Shown: positions 30,201-42,900 of the stretch, in pieces
Layout: each line of letters begins with the position of its first letter
Numbering within the stretch: the stretch's first letter is position 1
Assembly (NCBI GenBank): GCA_035048495.1
Contig: CM068553.1
Span: forward strand, 27,862,978 to 27,926,977
DNA: 64,000 bases
Direction: 5' to 3'
Source: Euptelea pleiosperma
Lineage: Eukaryota > Streptophyta > Magnoliopsida > Ranunculales > Eupteleaceae
Made by a program: the position numbers and the translations under genes
The notes under the pieces: model-generated
What the model was told of the DNA's origin: nothing
The model's database searches: none
Seen by the model: the letters and a program-made list of their open reading frames with translations, nothing else

Positions 30201-32940
30201 GATTTTTTTAAAGGCCAGTTCGGATTTTCAGATTTTCTGATTGTACTTTCCGAAGTTATGAAATCACTGTATTTATTGTAATGATGTTGCAGGATTGTTA
30301 GGTTCTTTGAGGGGTGTGAGGCAGGCACGATTGGAGCTGTAAGGCCTTTTTGTGTTTCTTGGTTGATTTGATATGAGTGCTTTGAGCTTTGGTTGATCTA
30401 GGGTTTATCAATTTTGTGCGGTCAAGAGTGTCGATCTATGTAGATCTTGAAATTCCGTGTATGGTTGATTGTCATGTTACAGCAGATCATACTTGATATT
30501 CACGGGAGAGAGCTGTGGGCTATTAGCCGGATCAAGATCTTTGGTTTTGATGGATTTAAGGGGTTTATCTGAGACTTGTTTTGGATTTTAACCAATTTTT
30601 GATCTGTGAATCTTTTAAGTCCGCGTTGAATATTCACAATTAATTTGATTGTTCTTCAGGAAGGCAATAGATTCTGGGAAACATCCGTGAGCGAACCTGT
30701 GCTACTAAGAATAAGTTCCCTTATTTACTTATATCAATACCTTTGAAGTCAGGTATTTGGATCTTTGAGTAGAACTGGTTTATTTCAGGAATCATGTACA
30801 GATTAATCAACGCATAATCAGGAATCAAGTAGTTGTTCAGATTAATCGCTGCATAAGGGCAAAAGGGGGTTTTCAACCGAAGCTTTGTTTGATCTGGTTA
30901 TTTGATTATGTTGGTCCATTAGGGTTGTAGTTAAATCTCGAGAGGAGCTAAAGTTTATTTTGGTCTTGGTTTGCTGCAGACTTGGTTACGGACGCACCTA
31001 ATGTTGATACCAAAGGGTTTATTGAACTACAGTTTCTTTTGCTTAATTTGTGAAGTCTCAGAATAATTGATCACAGGCAGTTTTTTACGAGCCTATTTGT
31101 CCCATTTATGTCTTTCAAGGCGATAATGATTATTCGACTTGGTTTGGATTGGCTATTGCAAGTAAATGAAGTCGGGGAATCGGCTGAGTGATGCTGTGTG
31201 GTTTGCATTTTTCTGATAGACGTTTCTTCCTTCTATTTTTTTCTGCCAGCTGCTCGTGTAGATATGGTGTATGAAACCTTCTCTTGTATTTCCAGGCTTT
31301 TGTTAAGGGACCAATTGGACATCTAATGTTAATATCAGTAAAGTGTGCTCCTCTTTTTTCTTCTCTTTTTGATTTCATTTGTCTTGTTTTCTATTTATCA
31401 TTAAACACATTCAGATGCTCTTGTGAAGTTCCCATTTCTATCTCAGGTTTATGGTTGAGATGCTACGCAATGAGCTACAGCCTTGATTTTAACAATTGGT
31501 TTGTTCGATTTTGATAATTTCTTTATTATTTTTCGTATCTTCTCATAGCTGTAAAAAAGAAAGAGTAGAAAAGTTTGATTCACTTGAGTGATTTTTTTAA
31601 AGGCCAGTTCGGATTTTCAGATTTTCTGATTGTACTTTCCGAAGTTATGAAATCACCGTATTTATTGTAATGATGTTGCAGGATTGTTAGGTTCTTTGAG
31701 GGGTGTGAGGCAGGCACGATTGGAGCTGTAAGGCCTTTTTGTGTTTCTTGGTTGATTTGATATGAGTGCTTTGAGCTTTGGTTGATCTAGGGTTTATCAA
31801 TTTTGTGCGGTCAAGAGTGTCGATCTATGTAGATCTTGAAATTCCGTGTATGGTTGATTGTCATGTTACAGCAGATCATACTTGATATTCACGGGAGAGA
31901 GCTGTGGGCTATTAGCCGGATCAAGATCTTTGGTTTTGATGGATTTAAGGGGTTTATCTGAGACTTGTTTTGGATTTTAACCAATTTTTGATCTGTGAAT
32001 CTTTTAAGTCCGCGTTGAATATTCACAATTAATTTGATTGATCTTCAGGAAGGCAATAGATTCTGGGAAACATCCGTGAGCGAACCTGAGCTACTAAGAA
32101 TAAGTTCCCTTATTTACTTATATCAAATACCTTTGATGTCAGGTATTTGGATCTTTGAGTAGAACTGGTTTATTTTCAGGAATCATGTACAGATTAATCA
32201 CCGCATAATCAGGAATCAAGTAGTTGTTCAGATTAATCGCTGCTGCATCAGGGCAAAAGGGGTTTTTCAACCGAAGCTTTGTTTGATCTGGTTATTTGAT
32301 TATGTTGGTCCATTAGGGTTGTAGTTAAATCTCAAGAGGAGCTAAAGTTTATTTTGGTCTTGGTTTGCTGCAGACTTGGTTACGGACGCACCTAATGTTG
32401 ATACCAAAGGGTTTATTGAACTACAGTTTCTTTTGCTTAATTTGTGAAGTCTCGGAATAATTGATCATAGGCAGTTTTTCACGAGAAACTATTTGTCCCA
32501 TTTATGTCTTTCAGGGCGATAAAGATTATTCGACTTGGTTTGGATTGGCTATTGCAAGTAAATGAAGTAGGGGAATCGGCTGAGTGATGCTGTGGTTTGC
32601 ATTTTTTTGATAGACATTTCTTTCTTCTATTTTTTCTGCCAGCAATATCAGTAAAGTTTGCTCATCTTTTTTCTTCTCTTTTTGATTTCATTTGTCTTGT
32701 TTTCTATTTATCATTAAACACATTCAGATGCTCTTGTGAAGTTCCCATTTCTATCTCAGGTTTATGGTTGAGATGCTGCGCAATGAGCTACAGTTTTGAT
32801 TTCAACAATTGGTTTGTTCGATTTTGATAATTTCTTTATTATTTTTCGTATTTATTATTTTTCGTATCTTCCTATATCTGTCAAAAGAAAAGAGTATAAA
32901 AGTTTGATCAACTTAAGTGATTTTTTTACAGGCCAGTTCG
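27226..32940. repeat. Tandem array block II, young units of ~1.31-1.39 kb
   Basis: The landmark CATTCAGATGCTCTTGTGAA is at 27,246, 28,627, 30,019, 31,408 and 32,721, with periods of 1381, 1392, 1389 and 1313. The last period is short because about 75 bases are missing at 32,641, where the CTGCCAGC stretch joins AATATCAG directly. The units are highly similar to block I and to each other. No coding frame is conserved. Confidence 0.93.
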
Positions 32941-33104
32941 AATTTTCAGATTTTCTGGTTGTACTCGAAGATTAAGCGTATGAAGTTGCCTTAGTTTGAT
33001 GTATTGTGTTTAAATTAATGTTTGTGGGATTAAATTAAATTTGCATCCCGGAACATTAATTTTAAATAATTTTAGTTTTATGTGAAGTCTTACAATTGAT
33101 CAAT

Positions 33105-33290
33105 CAGTTCTTCACGAGAATCTATTTGTCCCATTTACTTCTTTCAGGGAGGTAAAGATAATTTGAAGTGGTTTGGATTGGATATTGCAAGTAAAGGGGG
33201 AATTAGCGGAGTAATGTTATTTGGTTTGCTTTTTTTTATTGTTAGATATTTCTTCCTTAAATATTGTAACGATGTTGCAGGATTGTTAGG
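33105..33290. repeat. Paralogous sub-block inside the long array unit (first form)
   Basis: Begins TTCTTCACGAGAATCTATTT, has the acceptor-like CTTTCAGGGAGGTAAAGAT, then GGTTTGGATTGG.TATTGCAAGTAAA and a T-rich run ending in TTGCAGG. The same layout recurs at about 34,070-34,260 in the same unit, so the long unit contains an old internal duplication. Young 1.39-kb units keep only the second form. Confidence 0.75.
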
Positions 33291-36200
33291 TTCTTTGAGG
33301 GAGTGAGGCGGGCACGATTGGAGCCGTAAGGCCTTTTTATGTTTCTTGGTTGATTTGATATGAGTGCTTTGAGCTTTGGTTGATCTAGGGTTTATCACTT
33401 TTGTGCGGTCAAGAGAGTATCGATCTATGTAGTTCTTGAAAGCTGTGTATTGTTGATTGTCATGTTACTGCAGATCATACTTGATATTCACGAGAGAGAG
33501 TTGTGGGCTATTAGCCGGATTAAGATCTTTGGTTTTGATGGATTTAAGGGGTTTATCCGAGACTTGGTTTGGATTTTAACCAAATTTTGATCTGTGAATC
33601 TTTTAAGTCCGCGTTGAATATTCACAATTAATTTGATTGTTCTTCAGGAAGGCAATAGATTCTGGGAAACATCCGTGAGCGAACCTGTGCTACTAAGAAT
33701 AAGTTCCCTTATTTACTTGTATCAATACCTTTGATGTTAGGTATGTTAGGTATTTGGATCTTTGAGTAGAACTGGTTTATTTTCAGGAATCATGTACAGA
33801 TTAATAACAGCATAATCAGGAATCAAGTAGTAGTTCAGATTAATCGCTGCATAAGGGCAAAAGGGGGTTTTCAACCGAAGCTTTGTTTGATTTGGTTATT
33901 TGATTATGTTGGTCCATTAGGGTTGTAGTTAAATCTCGAGAGGAGCTAAAGTTTATTTTGGTCTTGGTTTGTTGCAGACTTGGTTACGGACGCACCTAAT
34001 GTTGATACCAAAGGGTTTATTGAACTACAGTTTCTTTTACTTAATTTGTGAAGTCTCAGAATAATTGATCATAGGCAGTTTTTCACGAGAGCCTATTTGT
34101 CCCATTTATGTCTTTCAGGGCGATAAAGATTATTCGACTTGGTTTGGATTGTCTATTGCAAGTAAATGAAGTAGGGGAATCGGCCGAGTGATGCTGTGTG
34201 GTTTGCATTTTTTTGATAGACGTTTCTTCCTTCTATTTTTTCTTCCAGCTGCTCGTGTGGATATGGTGTATGAAACCTTCTCTTGTATTTCCAGGCTTTT
34301 GTTAAGGGACCAACTGGACATCTAATGTTAATACTAGTAAATTGTGCTCTTTTTTCTTCTCTTTTTGATATCATTTATGTCTTGTTTTCTATTTATCATT
34401 AAACACATTCAGATGCTCTTGTGAAGTTCCCATTTCTATCTCAGGTTTATGGTTGAGATGCTGCGCAATGTGCTACTGTTTTGATTTCAACAATTGGTTT
34501 GTTCGATTTTGTTAATTTCTTTATTATTTTTCGTATCTTCCCATATTTGTCAAAAGAAAAGAGTAGAAAAGTTTGATTCACTTGTGATTTTTTTACAGGC
34601 CAGTTCGGATTTTCAGATTTTCTGGTTGTACTTTCCGAAGTTATGAAATCACCGTATTTAATCATTTAAGCGTATGAAGTTGCCTTAGTTTGATGTATTG
34701 TGTTTAAATTAATTTTTGTGGGGTTAAATTAATGTTGCATCCCGGAACATTAATTTTAGATAATTTTAGTTTGATGTGAAGTCTTGAAACAATTGGTCAA
34801 TCAGTTCTTCACGAGAATCTATTTGTCCCATTTACCTCTTTCAGGGAGGTAAAGATAATTTGAAGTGGTTTGGATTGGCTATTGCAAGTAAAGGGGGAAT
34901 TAGCGGAGTAATGTTATTTGGTTTGCTTTTTTTATTGTTAGATATTTCTTCCTTAAATATTGTAACAATGTTGCAGGATTGTTCGGTTCTTTGAGGGAGT
35001 GCGAGGCGTGCCCCGATTGGAGTTGTAAGGCCTTTTTGTGTTTCTTGGTTGATTTGATATAGGTGTTTTGAGCTTTGGTTGATCTAGGGTTTATCACTTT
35101 TGTGCGGTCAAGAGAGTGTCGATCTATGTAGTTCTTGAAATTCCGTGTATGGTTGATTGTCATGTTACTGAAGATCATACTTGATATTCACGAGAGAGAG
35201 TTGTGGGCTATTTTAGCCGGATTAAGAACTTTGGTTTTGATGGATTTAAGGGGTTTATCTTAGACTTGTTTTGGATTTTAACCAAATTTTGATCTGTGAA
35301 TCTTTTAAGTCCGCTGTGAATCTTCACAATTAATTTGATTGTTCTTCAGGAAGGCAGTAGATTTTGGGAAACATCCGTGAGCGAACCTGAACCTGTGCTA
35401 CTAAGAATAAGTTCCCTTATTTACTTGTATTAATACCTTTGATGTTAGGTATTTGGATCTTTGAGTAGAACTGGTTTATTTTCAGGAATCATGTACAGAT
35501 TAATCACCGCATAATCAAGAATCTAGTAGTTCAGATTAATCGCTGCATAAGGGCAAAAGGGGGTTTTCAACCGAAGCTTTGTTTGATCTGGTTATTTGAT
35601 TATGTTGGTCCTTTAGGGTTGTAGTTAAATCTCAAGAGGAGCTAAATTTATTTTGGTCTTGGTTTGCTGCAGACTTGATTACGGATGCACCTAATGTTGA
35701 TTACAAAGGGTTATTGAACTACAGTTTCTTTTGCTTAATTTGTGAAGTCTCAGAATAATTGATCACAGGCGGTTTTTCACGAGAACCTATTTGTCCCATT
35801 TATGTCTTTCAGGGCGATAAAGATTATTCGACTTGGTTTGGATTGGCTATTGCAAGTAAATAAATGAAGTAGGGGAATCGGCTGAGTGATGCTGTGTGGT
35901 TTGCATTTTTTTGATAGACGTTTCTTCCTACTATTTTTTCTGCCAGCTGCTCGTGTGGATATGGTGTTTGAAACCTTCTCTTGTATTTCCAGGCTTTTGT
36001 TAAGGGACCAACTGGACATCTAATGTTAATATCAGTAAAGTGTGCTCTTTTTTCTTTTCTTTTTGATTTCATTTATGTCTGTTTTTCTATTTATCATTAA
36101 ACACATTCAGATGCTCTTGTGAAGTTCCCATTTCTATCTCAGGTTTATGGTTGAGATGCTGCGCAATGAGCTACAGTTTTGATTTCAACAATTGGTTTGT

Positions 36201-37146
36201 TCGATTTTGATAATTTCTTTATTATTTTTCGTATCTTCCCATATTTGTCAAAAGAAAAGAGTAGAAAAGTTTGATTCACTTGTGATTTTTTTACAGGCCA
36301 GTTCGGATTTTCAGATTTTCTGGTTGTACTTTCCGAAGTTATGAAATCACCGTATTTAATCATTTAAGCGTATGAAGTTGCCGTAGTTTGATGTATTGTG
36401 TTTAAATTAATGTTTGTGGGATTAAATTAATGTTGCATCCCGGAACATTAATTTTAGATAATTTTAGTTTGATGTGAAGTCTTGAAACAATTGATCAATC
36501 AGTTCTTCACGAGAATCTATTTGTCCCATTTACCTCTTTCAGGGAGGTAAAGATAATTTGAAGTGGTTTGGATTGGCTATTGCAAGTAAAGGGGGAATTA
36601 GCGGAGTAATGTTTTTTGGTTTGCTTTTTTTTATTGTTAGATATTTCTTCCTTAAATATTGTAACAATGTTGCAGGATTGTTAGGTTCTTTGAGGGAGTG
36701 TGAGGCGTGCCCGATTGGAGCTGTAAGGCCTTTTTGTGTTTCTTGGTTGATTTGATATGAGTGTTTTGAGCTTTGGTTGATCTTGGGTTTATCACTTTTG
36801 TGCGGTCAAGAGAGTGTCGATCTATGTAGTTCTTGAAATTCCGTGTATGGTTGATTGTGATGTTACTGCAGATCATACTTGATATTCTCGAGAGACAGTT
36901 GTGGGCTATTAGTCGGATTAAGATCTTTGGTTTTGATGGATTTAAGGGGTTTATCTGAGACTTGTTTTGGATTTTAACCAAATTTTGATCTGTGAATCCT
37001 TTAAGTCTGCTTTGAATCTTTACAATTAATTTGATTGTTCTTCAGGAAGGCAATAGATTCTGGGAAACATCCGTGAGCGAACCTGTGCTACTAAGAATAA
37101 GTTTCCTTATTTATTTGAATCAATACCTTTGATGTTAGGTATTTGG

Positions 37147-38150
37147 ATCTTTGAGTAGAACTGGTTTATTTTCAGGAATCATGTATAGATTAATCACCGC
37201 ATAATCAGGAATCCAGTAGTTGTTCAGATTAATCGCTGCATAAGGGCAAAAGGGGGTTTTCAACCGAAGCTTTGTTTGATCTGGTTATTTGATTATGTTG
37301 GTCCATTAGGGTTGTAGTTAAATCTCAAGAGGAGCTAAAGTTTATTTTTGTCTTGGTTTGCTGCAGACTTGATTACGGACGCACCTAATGTTGATTACAA
37401 AGGTTATTGAACTACAATTTCTTTTGCTTAATTTGTGAGGTCTCAGAATAATTGATCACAGGCGGTTTTTCACGGGAACCTATTTGTCCCATTTATGTCT
37501 TTCAGGGCGATAAAGATTATTCGACTTGGTTTGGATTGGCTATTGCAAGTAAATGAAGTAGGGGAATTGGCCGAGTGATTTGCTTTTTTTTGATAGATGT
37601 TCCTTCTATTTTTTCTGCCAGCTGCTCGTGTAGATAGGGTGTATTGATCTTTGAGTAGAACTGGTTTATTTTCAGGAATCATGTACAGATTAATCACTTG
37701 CATAATCAGGAATCAAGTAGTTGTTCAGATTAATCGCTGCATAAGGGCAAAAGGGGGTTTTCAACCGAAGCTTTGTTTGATCTGGTTATTTGTTTACGTT
37801 GGTCCATTAGGGTTGTAGTTAAATCTCAAGAGGAGTTAAAGTTTATTTTGGTCTTGGTTTGCTGCAGACTTGGTTACGGACGCACCTAATGTTGATACCA
37901 AAGGGTTTATTGAACTACAGTTTCATTTGCTTAATTTGTGAAGTCTCAGAATAATTGATCACAGGCAGTTTTTCACGAAAACCTATTTGTCCCATTTATG
38001 TCTTTCAGGGCGATAAAGATTATTCGACTTGGTTTGGATTGGCTATTGCAAGTAAATGAAATAGGGGAATCGGCTGAGTGATGCTGTGTGGTTTGCATTT
38101 TTCTGATAGACGTTTCTTCATTCTATTTTTTCTGCCAGCTGCTCGTGTAG
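37147..38150. repeat. Internal direct duplication (~502 bases) within one array unit
   Basis: GATCTTTGAGTAGAACTGG followed by the same ~500 bases occurs at about 37,147 and again at about 37,649. The joint is in TAGATAGGGTGTATTGATCT, where the normal unit would continue with GAAACCTTCTC. This explains the 2192-base spacing of landmarks here. Confidence 0.85.
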
Positions 38151-39828
38151 ATATGGTGTATGAAACCTTCTCTTGTATTTCCAGGCTTTTGTTAAGGGAC
38201 CAATTGGACATCTAATGTTAATATCAGTAAAGTGTGCTCCTCTTTTTTCTTCTCCTGATTTCATTTATGTCTGTTTTTCTATTTATCATTAAACACATTC
38301 AGATGCTCTTGTGAAGTTCCCATGTCTATCTCAGGTTTATGGTTGAGATGCTGCGCAATGAGCTACAGTTTTGATTTCAACAATTGGTTTGTTCGATTTT
38401 GATAATTTCTTTATTATTTTTCGTATCTTCCCATATCTGTCAAAAGAAAAAGAGTATAAAAGTTTGATTAACTTGAGTGATTTTTTTACAGGCCAGTTCT
38501 AATTATCAGATTTTCTGGTTGTACTTGAATTTATGAAACCATCGTATTTAATCATTAAGCGTATGAAGTTGCCTTAGTTTGACGTATTGTGTTTAAATTA
38601 ATGTTTGTGGGATTAAATTAATGTTGCATCCCGGAACATTAATTTTAGATAATTTTAGTTTGATGTGAAGTCTTGAAACAATTGATCAATCAGTTCTTCA
38701 CGAGAATCTATTTGTCCCATTTACCTCTTTCAGGGAGGTAAAGATAATTTGAAGTGGTTTGGATTGGATATTGCAAGTAAAGGGGGAATTAGTGGAGTGA
38801 TTTTATTTGGTTTGCTTTTTTTATTGTTAGATATTTCTTCCTTAAATATTGTAACGATGTTGCAGGTTTGTTAGGTTCTTTGAGGGAGTGTGAGGCGGGC
38901 ACGATTGGAGCTGTAAGGCCTTTTTTTGTTTCTTGGTTGATTTGATATGAGTGCTTTGAGCTTTGGTTGATCTATGGTTTATCACTTTTGTGCTGTCAAG
39001 AGAGTATCGATCTATGTAGTTCTTGAAATTCTGTGTATGGTTGATTGTGATATTACATTCACGAGAGAGTTGTTGGCTATTAGCCGGATTATGATCTTTG
39101 GCGTTCATGGATTTAAGGGGTTTATCTGAGACTTGTTTTGGATTTGTAACAATTTTTGATCTGTGATGTGAATCTTTCAAGTCCGCGTTGAATCTTCACA
39201 GTCAATTTGATTTTTCTTCATGAAGGCAATAGTTTTTGGAAACATTCATGAGCGAACCTGTGCTACTAAGAATAAGTTCACTTATTTACTTATTTCAATA
39301 ACTTTGAAGTTAGTTATTTGTATTTTTGATTAGAACTGGTTTATTTTCAGGAATAAAGTGGTAGTACAGATTAATCGCCGCAGAAGAGCAGAAGGGGGGT
39401 TTTCAACTGATGCTTTGTTCGATCTGGTTATTTTATTATTTCGGTCCATTAGGATTGTAGTTATATCTCAAGAGGAACTAAAGTTTGTTCTGGTCTTGGT
39501 TTGCTGCAGACTAAGGTTATGGATGCACCTAATGTTGGATCCCACAAGGGTTTTTTGAGCTACAGCTTCTTTTGCTTAATTTGTTTAGTCTCAGAATAAT
39601 TGATCAGTCAGTTTTTCACGGGAACCTATTTTGTCCCATTTATGTCTTTCAGGGCGGTAAAGATTATGGTTTGGGTTGGCTATTGCAAGTAAAGGAAGTA
39701 GGGGAATCAGCTGAGTGATGCTGTGTGGTTTGCTTTTATTGATAGATGTTTCTTCCTTTTATTTTATCTGTCAGCCACTCGTGTGTAGATAGGGTGTATG
39801 AAACCTTCTCTTGTATTTCCAGGCTTTT

Positions 39829-39986
39829 ATAAAGGGACCAATTGGACATCTAATGTTGATATCAGTAAAGTGTGCTCTTTTTTCTTCTTTTTTTGGATGT
39901 TTAAGACAAAAAAGACATCCAAAAAAAGAAGAAAAAAGAGCACACTTTACTGATATCAACATTAGATGTCCAATTGGTCCCTTTAT
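39829..39986. repeat. Perfect 72-bp inverted repeat (fold-back) with 14-base spacer
   Basis: Left arm 39,829-39,900 and right arm 39,915-39,986 are exact reverse complements. The spacer is TTAAGACAAAAAAG. The left arm is ordinary array sequence (GGGACCAATTGGACATCTAA and on). The right arm is an inverted copy inserted before the normal continuation TTTTGTCTTATTTTC. A transcript would form a long, perfectly paired hairpin. Confidence 0.97.
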
Positions 39987-42900
39987 TTTTGTCTTATTTT
40001 CCATTTATCTAATTAAACACATTCAGAAGCTCTTGTGAAGTTCCCATTTCTATCTCAGGTTTATGGTTGAGATGCTGCGCGCAATGAGCTCCAGATTTGA
40101 TTTCAACAATTGGTTTGTCTGATTTTGATAATTTCTTTATCATATTTCGTAACTTCCCACATTCTTCAAGTGAAGAGAGTAGAGAAAAGTTTGATGCACT
40201 TATGTAATTGTTCTGTAGGCCAGTTCGGATTTTTAGATTTTCTGGCTGTACTTTTTTAAGTTACGGAATCACCGTATTTGATCATTAAACATATGAAGTT
40301 GCCTTAGTTTTTTATTATGTTATTCGGGTCGGTAAAGATTTGACTTGTAAGGATTTGCCAATGCAAGTGATGGAAGTTGAGGGAATCAGTGGATTTCTGT
40401 TGTTGTTTGCCGTTATCTTAGATGTTTCTTCCTACTATTTTATTTGCTGCATTTATGTGAGTATAGGTTGTATGAGCATGCATATAATGTTGCATCCCAC
40501 AACATTAATTTGAGATAGTTTTAGTTTCTTTGAGGGAGTGCGAGGATGTCGCTATTGGAGCTGTAAGGCCATTTTTTGTCTTTCTTGGGTGATTTGATGA
40601 GTGCTTTGAGCATTGGTTGATCTAAGGTTTCACTTTTGCGTGCTCTTAAGAGTTTCGATCTATATAGTTCTTGAAATTCCATATATGGTTGATTGTCATT
40701 TTACTGCAGATACCTATTCGCGAGAGACAGTTGTGGGCTATTAGTCGGATTATGATCTTCGGTATTGATGGATTTAAGGGGTTTATCTGATACTTGGATT
40801 TGTACCAATTTGTGATCTGTGAATCTTTCAAGTCCGTGCTGAATCTTCACAATTAATTTGATTGTTCTTCAGGAAGGCAATAGATTCCTGGCAATATCCG
40901 TGAGTGAACCTTTGCTAGTGAGAATAAGTTCCCTTATTTACTTATTTCAATACCTTTGAAGATAGGTATTTGGATCTTTGAGTAGAACTGGTTTTATTTC
41001 CAGGAATCAAGTAGTTGTACAAATTAATCGTTGCCGAAGAGCTGAAGGGGGTTTTCAACCGATGCTTTGTTTGATCTGGTTATTTGATTATGTTGGTCCA
41101 TTAGGGTTGTAGTTAAATCTCCAGAGGAGCTAATTATTTTGGTCTTGGTTTGCTGCAGACTTGGTTATGGATGCACCTATTGTTGGATCTCAAAGGGTCT
41201 ATTGAACTACAGTTTCTTTTGCTCAATTTGTTAGTCTCAGAATAATTGATCAGAGGCAGTTTCTCACGAGAGCCTATTTGTTCCATTTATGTCTTTCAGG
41301 TGCGGTAAAGATCATTTGACTTGGTTTGGATTGGCTTTTGCAAGGAAGAAGTAGGGGAATCGGCTGAATGATGCTGTGTGGTTTGCTTTTATTGATAAAT
41401 GTTTATTCCTTTTATATTTTATCTGCCAGCCGTGCGTGTGTAGATAGGGTGTATGAAATCTTCTCTCTTGTATTTCCAGGCTTTTGTAAAGCGACCAATT
41501 GGACATCTAATGTTGATATCAGTAAAGCGTGCTCTTCTTTTTTTGGATGTCTTTTCTGTCTTATTTTCTATTTATCTAATTAAACACATTCAGAAGCTCT
41601 TGTGAAGTTCCCATTTCTATCTCAGGTTTGTGCTTTAGATGCTGCGCAATGAGTTCATCAATTGGTTTCTGATTTTGATAATTTCTGTCATTTTTTGTAA
41701 CTTCCCACATCTGTCAAGCAAAAAGAGTAGAAAAGTTTGATTTACTTATGGTGATTGTTTACAGGCCAGTTCGGATTTTCCGATTTTCTGGTACTTTTTG
41801 AAGTTATGAAATCACTGTATTTAATCATTAAACGTATGAAGTTGCCTTAGTTTGATGTCTAGTATCAGAATAAGCAGTCGGGCAGTTTTTTACAAGAACC
41901 TGTTTGTCCCGTTATTTTATTCAGGTTGGTAAAGATTTGACTTGTCAGGATTTGCCCATGCAAGTGATGGAAGTTGAGGTAATCAGTGGGTTTCTGTTGT
42001 GTGGTTTGGTTTTGTCTTGGATGTTTCTTCCTTCTATTTTTTCTGCTGCATTTATGTGATTATAGGTTGTATGAGCATGCATATAATGTTGCATCCCACA
42101 ACATTAATTTGAGATACTTTTAGTTCGAGGTCGGTGAAGGGTTTCCAACTTAGTTCGCTTAGGGTTGTCTTCTGATCATACTAAGGGTTCTGTTTTCTGG
42201 TTAATCCCTCTTTTTTTAAATATTGTAAAGATGTTGCAGGATTGTTAGATTCTTTGGGAGTGTGAGGCGGGTGTGATTGGAGCTGTAAGGCATTTTTTGT
42301 GCATCTTTGTTGATTTGATAGGAGTGCTTTGAGCTTTGGTTGATCTAGGGTTCATCACAACTTTTGCGCGGTCTTAAGAGTTTTGATCTATATAGTTCTT
42401 GAAATTCCATATATGGTTGATTGTCATGTTACTGCAGATCATTCCCGATATTTACGAGAGAGTTGTGGGCTATTAGCCGAATTAAGATCTTTGGTTTTGA
42501 TGGATTTAAGGGGTTTGTCTGAGAGACTCGTTTTGGATTTGTACCAATTTTTTATTTGTGAATCTTTTAAGTCCGTGTTGATCGTAACAATTAATTTGAT
42601 TATTCTTCAGGAAGGCAATAGATTTCTGGGAACATCCGTGAGCGAACCTGTGCTACTAAGAATAAGTTCCCTTAGTTACTCATTTCAATACCTTTGAAGT
42701 TAGGTATTTGGATCTTTGAGTATAACTGGTTTATTTTCAGGAATCAGGTAGTTTTACAGATTAATCGTTGCGTAAGGGCAGAAGGGGGGTTTTCATCCGA
42801 TGCTTTGTTTGATGTGGTTATTTGATTATTTTGGTCTTATTAGGATTGTAGTTAAATCTCAAGAGGAACTAAAGTTTATTTTGGTCTTGGTTTACTGCAG

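Larger units (their letters stand above)
32941..39360. repeat. Tandem array block II, long units of ~1.7 kb
   Basis: Landmarks are at 34,406, 36,104 and 38,296, with periods of about 1685, 1698 and 2192. These units hold about 300 bases absent from the young units, beginning near AAGCGTATGAAGTTGCCTTA and including a second, diverged form of the block CACGAGAATCTATTTGTCCC...GGTAAAGAT. The 2192-base period contains an extra internal duplication. Divergence between units is visibly higher than in the young block. No gene is seen. Confidence 0.88.
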
